The notes under the pieces were generated by a model. That model saw nothing but the letters and a program-made list of their open reading frames with translations. It searched no databases and was not told the origin of the DNA. A DNA stretch of 5,435 nucleotides, taken from NCBI GenBank assembly GCA_903905665.1, contig CAIVHJ010000218.1, forward strand, positions 1 through 5,435. Reading direction: 5' to 3'. Made by a program: the position numbers and the translations under genes. This document shows, one piece after another, positions 1-5,435 of the stretch. How positions within the stretch are numbered: position 1 is the stretch's first letter; each line of letters begins with the position of its first letter. The DNA is from an uncultured Phycisphaerales bacterium (lineage in GTDB: Bacteria; Planctomycetota; Phycisphaerae; UBA1845; CAIVHJ01).

Positions 1-313
1 GAATCGCGCGTGGTGCTGATGTCTCACCGAATAAAACGACATGAGGCTTCACGGGAGTGACTGAATTCTGAATTTCGGTGACAAATCGCTCACGAAACGA
101 TTCGGTGGATTGGTATCCGTAGCGCTCCCACAAATCGTCCCACACCCAAGCTGCCGAGTTGATCGATTCGACGGTGTCCAGAACGGTGAATGGAAGGTGT
201 GAGGGCATCGGAAATGAACAGACAGGAGCCGGCTCCTCTTGCCTGGGATCATGTTCAATCGCTGTTGAGGCAGGGCAGAACAACGGAGACTGTTTGACGG
301 TTGTGGAATGCAC
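1..313 (-). CDS. Unrecognised protein, N-terminal part only, runs off the left edge
   Basis: An open frame on the minus strand starts at a GTG at 313-311, just inside a TAA at 331-329, and stays open to the window edge, giving 104 codons. The first 35 or so residues are low in hydrophobicity and rich in Pro, Glu and Ser. From the internal Met at 208-206 the sequence becomes protein-like, with segments such as WVWDDLWERYGY, SFRERFVTEIQ and PHVVLFGE; the last could be the first strand of an alpha/beta domain. There is no signal peptide or membrane helix. An AAGGAG ribosome site lies 11 bases before the GTG, which favours that start; the Met at 208 has no well-spaced site. The gene is divergent from the glycosyltransferase-like gene at 607. 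I do not recognise the family. A sugar-related role is suggested only by the neighbours. Confidence 0.72.
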   Translation of the reverse strand, partial: MHSTTVKQSPLFCPASTAIEHDPRQEEPAPVCSFPMPSHLPFTVLDTVESINSAAWVWDDLWERYGYQSTESFRERFVTEIQNSVTPVKPHVVLFGETSAPRAI

Positions 314-324
314 CGGGATCGTCG

Positions 325-330
325 CTCCTT
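325..330 (-). promoter_or_regulatory. Shine-Dalgarno site of the left-edge gene
   Basis: The minus strand reads AAGGAG here, followed by an 11-base spacer and then GTG at 313. The spacing is a little long, but this is the only strong purine-rich site ahead of the frame, so it is used to choose the GTG start over the internal ATG at 208. Confidence 0.5.
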
Positions 331-541
331 AGATTACGCCCCCAAATGAATCACTCGGAGGCTGGAGACCTCACGTGTTTATCGGCACTTTGGGAGACCG
401 ACTTGGTCTGAGGCTGCGTGCAGTTTGGCGAGCGTACAATCTTGTAACCTTCTGAAAATACTGATGTTAGAACGCGATGAGGGTCTGGGACCGCCAACCG
501 AATCCATCCCGTCTTGCATTTCGTCCATGCGAAAAGGAATT

Positions 542-580
542 CCCCGACGGACTTGGCCAAGACACCCTTTCAGATCGGGG
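542..580 (+). repeat. Nested inverted repeat in the leader of the glycosyltransferase-like gene
   Basis: CCCCGA at 542-547 and TCGGGG at 575-580 are perfect inverted copies. Between them lies the perfect 10-base palindrome CTTGGCCAAG at 552-561. In RNA the outer arms could close a 6-bp stem, and as DNA the inner palindrome could be an operator half-site pair. The repeat ends 26 bases before the chosen start codon at 607. It may be chance. Confidence 0.3.
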
Positions 581-606
581 TGGTCGAAGGTAGCCTATCG
601 TTCACT

Positions 607-2397
607 ATGACCTCTGAAAATGATCTTCATACGAATGCCGAATGCTTCACCAAGAATCTCGACGCGTTATCGGCGCATCAACCCAAACTGGTGGAACTTT
701 TTCGATCATTGCCGATACCCGACACGGTTATTCCGGTATTGGGCCGGGACGGAACGCCGACATTTCGCTTGCTCGATACAACCGGTCGTCGGATATGGCT
801 TGGTCACAGTTCGATGCCAAGCGTCAGCAGTGTGGAAATCGTGAGGCAATATGAGACGGGTTCGACCAACCTGCTGGTACCAAGCATCGGTCACGGCTGG
901 GAAATTCGTCACCTGCTGGAGCGGATTGGATTTCATCAGGCGGTGTTCACGTATGATCCCGATCCGCTGGTTGTCGTGCTCGCGTTACGGTTGCATGGTT
1001 TCAGCGATGCGATTTCGCGGGGCCGTTTGATTTTGGCCGTCGGACCTGATCCGCTGACGGCGCTGGTGGAGTGCTTCCAGACCTGCCCGACGCACCTGCC
1101 GCCGATGAAAATGCCGATCCCGCCGTTTCTCGATTCGGCGATGGCTAATCAACTTCAAGCGGCCCTTGAAACCGCAGCCAATCAGCATGGTGAATTTTTG
1201 CTGACCGAACTCCGCGCGCTGCAACCGCAACTTCGTGCTTTCACACCGAACCACCGGAACGTATCGATTGTCAGTCTGATTCCCGATCCGCAATTATCGT
1301 CCACCGCCGCAGCCCTGGCCGCCGCGGCCCGGAAGTTAGACTTGCATCCCACGATTCATTTGGCGGATCGTCCTGCACAGATGTCGTTTTTGTCGGTGGC
1401 CCGTTTTCTGCTCGAAAACCGCCCCCAATCGGTCATTTTGCTCAATCAGGTTCGCGGGGAATTGAATCAACTTGTAGAGGCGGTTCCGCACTGCGCCAGC
1501 TGGTGCGTGTCCTCCTCTGCCGATCGTGTCTCCTTGTTTCACCACATCTCTTCGTGCGAAGTTTTATATGTTCGTGATTCAGCAATGATTCAACGATTGA
1601 AGGAGAAATCTCCGTCGTCGCCCATGACGCTCCTTCCCCCGGCAGCCGACGTCTCGGTGTTTCATCCAGATCCTATCCCCTCCAACAAAACGTGCGATGC
1701 CGTGATTGTGCTCGATGCTTATCCGCTACAAGCCAAGGCGATTGGTTTGAATCTGACGACGCATCAAGAGATGTTTGACATCCTGCTGCGCTTGCTCCGC
1801 TCCCAATTCCGGTGCCACACACATTCATCTGCCGAGTCGGTTTTGGAACAGGCTTGCCGCGAGGCCCATGTCCATTTTGACGCTCCCGAAATCCGACACA
1901 ATCTGATCTCTATCATTTCGGAGCGACTGGCGCCGACCCTGATGGCCATCGAGATTGCGCGAAGTCTCACTCAGAGAGGCTTGAAGGTGGGCTTGTGGGG
2001 ACATCACTGGAATTTCCACGAGGAAATGCTCCAAAAGGTTCCCTGTTATCCCGCACCAACTCCTGAAATTGAAAATCAGATTTACAATTCCTCCACCGTG
2101 GTGATCCACCTTCGAAACGATGAAGTTCATGAGCAGCAGTTGCTCAACGCGCTCGCCTCTCAAGCCATCGTGTTCAGGTTGCAGGATGCGGATTCACACG
2201 CGAATGAAGCGCTCACTCTTCCAGACGTTTGGTCTCTCATTCCGGCATGTACTTCGGTCGGAAAATGCCTTGAAGGCGTGCGATCAATGCTCAAAAACAG
2301 ATCGTCCATCCCGCGTCAGATGCAAGCCGCCCATCTGCTCGTTCGTGAGAAACATTTGATGTCAAACCGACTGGCTCTGCTACTCGAAGTCCAATAA
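607..2397 (+). CDS. Putative two-domain glycosyltransferase, MAF-like N-terminal half and CgeB-like C-terminal half
   Basis: The protein has 596 residues from the ATG at 607, with no signal peptide or membrane helix, so it is probably cytoplasmic. Residues about 14-37 (FTKNLDAL, HQPKLVELF) resemble the opening of motility-associated-factor or DUF115-type proteins. Residues 87-155 then form a Rossmann-like stretch: a strand ending in PSIGHGWEI, an acidic strand end FTYDPDP, and LILAVGPDP. Residues about 219-354 look like the first GT-B domain of CgeB-type transferases, ending in LLPPAADVSVFHP. Residues 364-596 look like the second domain, with GLKVGLWGHHW at 458-468 and a strand plus helix at 497-523. 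The usual R-x-F-E type donor-site motif of that helix is not evident, so activity is uncertain. A frame extension up to 514 adds 31 residues unlike the rest; 607 fits the family opening better, although GAAGG at 586-590 is 16 bases away and weak. Glycosylation of a surface protein or polysaccharide is an inference. Confidence 0.72.
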   Translation: MTSENDLHTNAECFTKNLDALSAHQPKLVELFRSLPIPDTVIPVLGRDGTPTFRLLDTTGRRIWLGHSSMPSVSSVEIVRQYETGSTNLLVPSIGHGWEIRHLLERIGFHQAVFTYDPDPLVVVLALRLHGFSDAISRGRLILAVGPDPLTALVECFQTCPTHLPPMKMPIPPFLDSAMANQLQAALETAANQHGEFLLTELRALQPQLRAFTPNHRNVSIVSLIPDPQLSSTAAALAAAARKLDLHPTIHLADRPAQMSFLSVARFLLENRPQSVILLNQVRGELNQLVEAVPHCASWCVSSSADRVSLFHHISSCEVLYVRDSAMIQRLKEKSPSSPMTLLPPAADVSVFHPDPIPSNKTCDAVIVLDAYPLQAKAIGLNLTTHQEMFDILLRLLRSQFRCHTHSSAESVLEQACREAHVHFDAPEIRHNLISIISERLAPTLMAIEIARSLTQRGLKVGLWGHHWNFHEEMLQKVPCYPAPTPEIENQIYNSSTVVIHLRNDEVHEQQLLNALASQAIVFRLQDADSHANEALTLPDVWSLIPACTSVGKCLEGVRSMLKNRSSIPRQMQAAHLLVREKHLMSNRLALLLEVQ

Positions 2398-2460
2398 CCT
2401 ACAGCGTCACGATCATAATGCATTGTGGAGCAACGAGATAAAATAATATCAAATTAGTCC

Positions 2461-2488
2461 TTTATTTTTCCAGGGAATGTGGTACTAT
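2461..2488 (+). promoter_or_regulatory. Candidate housekeeping-type promoter of the sigma factor gene
   Basis: TACTAT at 2483-2488 is a good -10 match (5 of 6 to TATAAT). TTTATT at 2461-2466 lies 16 bases upstream but matches TTGACA at only 3 of 6, so the -35 box is weak. The upstream flank is AT-rich and could act as an UP element. Transcription would begin near 2495 and leave a leader of about 98 bases. Confidence 0.4.
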
Positions 2489-2524
2489 TTAAGTGCTGAT
2501 TTGGCGTTGTGAGTGACCGACCGC

Positions 2525-2569
2525 CTACTTTCATCGGTTGAGAGTAGAACACAGAGGACGGGACTCCCG
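2525..2569 (+). promoter_or_regulatory. Two small hairpins in the sigma gene leader
   Basis: CTACTTTC at 2525-2532 pairs with GAGAGTAG at 2540-2547 (8 bp with one wobble, 7-base loop). CGGG at 2559-2562 pairs with CCCG at 2566-2569 (loop ACT), ending 10 bases before the ribosome site. A competing pairing is possible between CGACCG, just upstream of the first stem, and CGGTTG, which includes most of its loop. No known riboswitch class is recognised. Confidence 0.3.
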
Positions 2570-2579
2570 CGAGGAAATG

Positions 2580-2585
2580 AAGGAG
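2580..2585 (+). promoter_or_regulatory. Shine-Dalgarno site of the sigma factor gene
   Basis: AAGGAG is followed by a 7-base spacer and the ATG at 2593. It is strong and ideally spaced, and fixes the start of the sigma gene. Confidence 0.8.
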
Positions 2586-2592
2586 TGAAATC

Positions 2593-3426
2593 ATGGTAGC
2601 ACCGAACAGAAAAATCAGAGAGCGCAGTTATTTTGTGGCTGCGGAGTTACCTCAACCTCCCCGGTTCATCGGGCATCAGGAGTTGCGGAACAAATACAGC
2701 CGGGGCCGGATTATCGACAGCAGTATCGAGGAACCTAAAAAAGGTCGAAGGCCTTTTGCTGATGAGTTGATCCTTTTCAAGCAGATGCATTGTTGTGGAT
2801 ACCTGATGAGCAAGATGTGGGATCGGCTCGAGAACCTCAGTCCGGACGAACAAAAACAGTATCTGGAGCTTTATAAGCAATACACGTCGATCCGCGATCA
2901 ACTGGTGAATGACAATATGGGGTTGGTGTTTGATCTGTTATCGAGGAATCGTTTTACCAATGTTGAATTTGAGGAGCTTCGGAGCGAAGGATTGATGGCG
3001 TTGCTTCGCGCTCTGGACACCTATAATCCCTGGAGCGGATACCGGTTCAGCACGTATGCGTGCAACTCGATTTTACGAGCGTTTTCGCGTGTGGCGGTGA
3101 TGCAGAGCAAGCGGCGTCAGTTGTGGATGAACAGTTTTGAGCCGGAGCTGGAACCGGCGATTCGAAAGGAACCGGAACCGGATCGCTCGCTGGATATTTA
3201 CAGTGAGCGATTGGTGTTGGCGTTGCAGGACAAACGGACGGACTTGAGCGAAACCGAGCGATTTGTTTTGGACCAGCGGTTTCCCCTGGAGCAAAATCGG
3301 CACAAAGCGACGCTGAAATCGGTTGGAGCAAAAATGAAAATCAGCAAGGAGCGTGTGCGACAGATTCAGAAGTCGGCACTAGTTAAGCTTCACGACGCGC
3401 TCATCAACGATCCGGTATTGGATTGA
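2593..3426 (+). CDS. RNA polymerase sigma factor, sigma-70 family (regions 2 and 4)
   Basis: This 277-residue protein is a promoter-specificity subunit of RNA polymerase. Residues 1-96 form a lineage-type N-terminal segment with LPQPPRFI and an FADELILFKQMH helix, similar in style to planctomycete sigma factors. Region 2 spans about 97-170: YTSIRDQLVNDNMGLVFDLL (2.1), FEELRSEGLMALLRALDTY (2.2) and GYRFSTYACNSILRAFSR (2.3-2.4). A charged linker rich in Glu and Pro (183-198) replaces region 3. Region 4 spans about 205-272, with the helix-turn-helix SVGAKMKISKERVRQIQKSAL and the ERVRQI core intact. In region 2 the two tryptophans expected after FSTYA are Asn158 and Ser159, which is unusual. The gene has its own ribosome site, a candidate promoter and a strong terminator, so it is probably monocistronic. 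It is more likely an alternative factor than the primary one, because regions 1.1 and 3 are not visible. No anti-sigma gene is seen in the window. Confidence 0.93.
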   Translation: MVAPNRKIRERSYFVAAELPQPPRFIGHQELRNKYSRGRIIDSSIEEPKKGRRPFADELILFKQMHCCGYLMSKMWDRLENLSPDEQKQYLELYKQYTSIRDQLVNDNMGLVFDLLSRNRFTNVEFEELRSEGLMALLRALDTYNPWSGYRFSTYACNSILRAFSRVAVMQSKRRQLWMNSFEPELEPAIRKEPEPDRSLDIYSERLVLALQDKRTDLSETERFVLDQRFPLEQNRHKATLKSVGAKMKISKERVRQIQKSALVKLHDALINDPVLD

Positions 3427-3480
3427 GTCTCATCCGGCGATATAACCAGTGTGCCGGTCCCTCTGATCGTTTTTCCGGCC

Positions 3481-3515
3481 AACCCCGTTCATTCTTTTGG
3501 ATGAGCGGGGTTTTT
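3481..3515 (+). terminator. Intrinsic terminator of the sigma factor gene
   Basis: AACCCCGTTCAT at 3481-3492 pairs with ATGAGCGGGGTT at 3501-3512 to form a 12-bp stem with one U-G wobble and the 8-base loop TCTTTTGG. It is followed directly by a T run ending at 3515 and a second T run at about 3518-3522. It lies 55 bases after the sigma stop codon and separates that gene from the next one. Confidence 0.9.
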
Positions 3516-3594
3516 CATTTTTGATTCCCCGTTGTACGAACCAGTGGTCCCATCCCCCCGCGGTGATGAAAATACGTTAAAATGCCGCACCTTC

Positions 3595-3598
3595 GGAG
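3595..3598 (+). promoter_or_regulatory. Shine-Dalgarno site of the GT39-type gene
   Basis: GGAG followed by a 6-base spacer precedes the GTG at 3605. The frame is closed upstream by TAA at 3578-3580, and no ATG lies between, so this site decides the GTG start. Confidence 0.65.
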
Positions 3599-3604
3599 AC
3601 AACC

Positions 3605-5435
3605 GTGAGAAGAATTCTCTCAAGACCCGTAGTGGTGGTATCGCTGATTTTTGTTTTGGCGGTCGGGGTGCGCCTGATCTACATGGTGCAAACGACTTCG
3701 AGTCCGCTTTACCGGGCTTACTATGTTGATACGCAGTGGCATGCCGAGTGGGCCCAGAGAATCGCGGGGGGACAATGGACGGAGAATCGGCCGTTTTTTC
3801 GCGCGCCGTTTTATCCATTCGTGTTGGCGGGTTTGTATCGGCTGAGCGGAAGTAGTTTCACAGGCGCCAAAATCGCGCAACATCTGCTGGGAGCGTTGAG
3901 TTGCCTGCTGGTGTATTCCATAGCGCGGCGGACGTGGAATCAACGTGTCGCGATGATTTCCGGGATCATCGCCGCGTTGTATGGCCCGTTGATGTATTTT
4001 GAGAATGAGTTGCTGTTGGAATCGCTGCTGATTTTTTTGATGTTGGCGGGGACGTGGGTTTTTATATCAGCCGGTGAAACGCCGCGAGGCTGGAAATTGT
4101 GGGTGGGTGGTTTGTTGCTGGGATTGGGCGCCATTACCCGGCCGAATGTACTGCTGATCGTGCCGGCGGTGTTGGTGTGGTGGCTGGTCGCCAAGCATCC
4201 GCTTCGATCCCAGCGTAGAAAACTCATCGACTTATGTTGGATCGGTCTGGGTGTCGTGATTCCTATTGCGCCGGTGACGTTGCACAACGTTATAACCGGC
4301 GGCGAGTGGGTGTTGATTTCCACGCAGGGGGGGATCAATTTTTGGATCGGGAACAATTCGAATGCCGACGGCAAAACGGCGGTCGCACCAGGGGCGTTCA
4401 CTCCGTTCGCCGATCAGTACGCAGACAACGTATGGGTGAGTTCGAAGCAGGAAGCCGAACGGGTTACGGGGAAATCGCTCAGCGACGGCGAAGTTTCGCG
4501 GTACTGGTTTCAGCGTGGGGTGGTCTATTGGCTGGAGCAACCGGCGTCGGCGACGTTTCTGCTTGTAAAGAAAATCTACTACTTTCTCAACGGTTTTGAG
4601 ATTGAATCGAACCGATCGATGTATTTGGACCGGCTTTGGTCTTGGATTTTTTGGGTGCTGACGTGGGATGGCGTACCGGCATTTCCGTTCGGCGTCATGA
4701 TTCCACTGGCGCTGGTGGGGTTGTTTCTCCGCGCCGAAAATCATCGAAATGTCATGCTGCTCCGCGCGTGCGCAGTGGTGTATTCACTGTCGGTAATCAT
4801 GTTTTTCGTGAACGGGCGATTTCGGATTCCGGTCGTTCCGCTGCTCATCCCTTTTGCCGCAGCGATGGCGGTCGGGATTTATGACATGATTCGCCGGCGT
4901 GAACATGCACGGTTTAAGGTTTTGGTTCCGGTCGTGCTGGTGGGTTTGGCGATTTCCAACTCCAGTTGGTGGAACGTTCGGGCGGTGGACATGGCGAGGC
5001 AAGCAAGCATTCTCGCGTATGCCCAGGTTCAACAAAATCAGTTTGAGTCCGCTGTTCATTATTATCGACAGGCGCTTCAGGAAGATTCGACCCGTGTGGC
5101 GGATCGTTACAATCTCGGATCGGCATTGCTGAAACTGGGTCGGCCTGACGAAGCGAGGGTGGAATACGAAAAGGCGCTGGTGCAGGAGCCGAGCAATCCC
5201 GACATATCCAACATGCTTGGAAATTGTTGGCTTGGGTTGGGCGATCCCGCACGCGCGGTCGAATACTATCGCCGGGCGGTGGCGTTGAATCCGAAATTCA
5301 GCAAAGCGTGGATCAATCTGGGGATCGTGATGCTGGGTGAGCAGGAATATGTGCAGGCTGAAAATGCTTTTGCGCGAGCGATCGAACAAGACAGGAATAG
5401 CGCGCGATATTATTATCTTCGCGGCTTGGCGTTAC
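3605..5435 (+). CDS. GT39/ArnT-like membrane glycosyltransferase with C-terminal TPR repeats, open at the right edge
   Basis: Six hundred and ten codons are visible, without a stop, from a GTG start. The family transfers a sugar from a polyprenyl-phosphate donor to an acceptor outside the inner membrane. TM1 is at about 8-27, followed by an outer loop carrying the likely catalytic Asp42 in YYVDTQWHAEWA and the APFYPF motif at 67-72. Further membrane segments lie near 91-107, 114-130, 137-155, 163-177, 180-196, 207-225, 359-376, 382-401, 406-426 and 437-452. A large outer loop contains GGINFWIGNNSNADGKTA (242-259), a hallmark of this GT39 branch, and NGRFRIPVVP lies at 403-412. Basic loops (SIARR, RSQRRK, RRREHARFK) fall on the inner side in this model, giving 11 segments and an outer C terminus. 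Four TPR units follow at about 465-498, 499-532, 533-566 and 567-600, and a fifth begins. Acceptor and sugar are unknown. Confidence 0.9.
   Translation, partial: MRRILSRPVVVVSLIFVLAVGVRLIYMVQTTSSPLYRAYYVDTQWHAEWAQRIAGGQWTENRPFFRAPFYPFVLAGLYRLSGSSFTGAKIAQHLLGALSCLLVYSIARRTWNQRVAMISGIIAALYGPLMYFENELLLESLLIFLMLAGTWVFISAGETPRGWKLWVGGLLLGLGAITRPNVLLIVPAVLVWWLVAKHPLRSQRRKLIDLCWIGLGVVIPIAPVTLHNVITGGEWVLISTQGGINFWIGNNSNADGKTAVAPGAFTPFADQYADNVWVSSKQEAERVTGKSLSDGEVSRYWFQRGVVYWLEQPASATFLLVKKIYYFLNGFEIESNRSMYLDRLWSWIFWVLTWDGVPAFPFGVMIPLALVGLFLRAENHRNVMLLRACAVVYSLSVIMFFVNGRFRIPVVPLLIPFAAAMAVGIYDMIRRREHARFKVLVPVVLVGLAISNSSWWNVRAVDMARQASILAYAQVQQNQFESAVHYYRQALQEDSTRVADRYNLGSALLKLGRPDEARVEYEKALVQEPSNPDISNMLGNCWLGLGDPARAVEYYRRAVALNPKFSKAWINLGIVMLGEQEYVQAENAFARAIEQDRNSARYYYLRGLAL

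Larger units (their letters stand above)
314..606. other. Divergent intergenic region with short inverted repeats
   Basis: This stretch separates two divergently transcribed genes and must hold both 5' regions. The short open frames inside it (351-560 minus, 425-610 plus, and the 514-606 extension of the next gene) do not read like protein. What can be seen is AGACC/GGTCT as a 5-bp stem with 5-base loop at 395-409, a small GGTC/GACC hairpin at 482-492, and a nested inverted repeat at 542-580. A TACAAT at 435-440 resembles a plus-strand -10 box, but no -35 box sits at the right distance. I cannot assign a firm promoter to either gene. Confidence 0.5.
2398..2592 (+). other. Intergenic region, AT-rich first half and structured second half
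   Basis: There is no gene here. Positions 2435-2475 are markedly AT-rich compared with the rest of the window and run into the candidate promoter of the sigma gene. The second half, from about 2495, would be the untranslated leader. No GC-rich hairpin followed by a T tract is seen after the stop at 2395-2397, so transcription of the upstream gene may read through into the sigma gene. Confidence 0.55.
3427..3604 (+). other. Intergenic region with terminator and start signals of the membrane glycosyltransferase
   Basis: After the sigma stop codon there is a loose CCGGC/GCCGG pairing (3434-3438 with 3453-3457), then the strong terminator at 3481-3515. The remaining 90 bases must carry the promoter of the next gene. 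TAAAAT at 3578-3583 resembles a -10 box, but the sequence 17 bases upstream is C-rich and no -35 box is seen. The short open frames here do not look coding. Confidence 0.5.

Noticed and set aside
351..560. 69-codon minus-strand frame in the divergent intergenic region
   Set aside because: No ribosome site of note, no hydrophobic core pattern and no recognisable motif; it overlaps inverted repeats and the leader of the next gene.
1825..2163. Antisense open frame within the glycosyltransferase-like gene
   Set aside because: It is opposite a long plus-strand gene with protein-like composition and has no ribosome site or recognisable motif. The frame at 985-1293 is likewise a shadow.
2395..2440. 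Terminator after the glycosyltransferase-like gene
   Set aside because: Only the short palindrome AATGCATT (2417-2424) is present, with no GC-rich stem or T run behind it.
2398..2592. Replication origin, suggested by the AT-rich stretch and the change of G/C balance nearby
   Set aside because: No cluster of TTATCCACA-like boxes, no dnaA or similar neighbour, and the left-edge region does not continue a strand-wide C excess; the change follows genes rather than the strand.
3578..3583. TAAAAT as -10 box of the GT39-type gene
   Set aside because: It is a 5 of 6 match, but the expected -35 position is C-rich, and the leader would be only about 15 bases. Too weak to list as a promoter.
3582..3608. 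Eight-residue leader peptide (MPHLRRQP) overlapping the GTG start
   Set aside because: The stop overlaps the GTG as in translational coupling, but the ATG has no ribosome site and the peptide has no attenuation feature; chance is likely.
4784..5389. 201-codon open frame on the minus strand
   Set aside because: It lies antisense to the clearly coding GT39-TPR gene, is rich in Arg, His, Pro and Ile in a shadow-like pattern, and shows no recognisable domain. The antisense frames at 4232-4744, 3940-4401 and 3620-3943 are rejected for the same reason.
1..5435. CRISPR array, tRNA, rRNA or insertion sequence
   Set aside because: No regularly spaced direct repeats, no tRNA-like cloverleaf or rRNA segments noticed, and no transposase frame or terminal inverted repeats.

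Overview
This 5.4 kb window looks like bacterial chromosome, moderately GC-rich and densely coding. It holds four protein genes, two of them cut by the window edges. The sigma factor (long lineage-type N-terminal segment, then regions 2 and 4) and the large membrane glycosyltransferase fused to TPR repeats both recall Planctomycetota and neighbouring environmental phyla such as Hydrogenedentota or Omnitrophota. That placement rests on recognition of protein style alone and is low confidence. I see no insertion sequence, integrase, CRISPR array, tRNA or rRNA.

Layout. (1) Positions 313 to 1, minus strand: the N-terminal 104 codons of an unrecognised protein that leaves the window on the left. 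(2) Positions 314-606: a divergent intergenic region with several short inverted repeats and no convincing gene. (3) Positions 607-2397, plus: a 596-residue protein that looks like a two-part glycosyltransferase, with an N-terminal dinucleotide-fold-like half resembling the MAF/DUF115 group and a C-terminal half resembling CgeB-type GT-B transferases. (4) Positions 2398-2592: an AT-rich intergenic region with a candidate promoter and a hairpin-forming leader. (5) Positions 2593-3426, plus: a sigma-70 family factor of 277 residues, closed by a strong intrinsic terminator at 3481-3515. (6) Positions 3605 to the right edge, plus: a GT39/ArnT-like polytopic membrane glycosyltransferase with GTG start, about 11 membrane segments and a C-terminal TPR domain that is still open at the edge.

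How they may work together. Two of the four genes point to glycan or glycoprotein assembly at the cell envelope: one soluble GT-B-like protein and one lipid-linked-sugar GT-C enzyme. The sigma factor between them has its own candidate promoter and terminator, so it is probably a separate transcription unit. A role for it in controlling the flanking glycosylation genes is only a positional guess. No clearly new multi-gene system is visible. The most unusual point is that the sigma factor keeps its -35 reading residues but has lost the tryptophan pair and changed the -10 reading residues of region 2.
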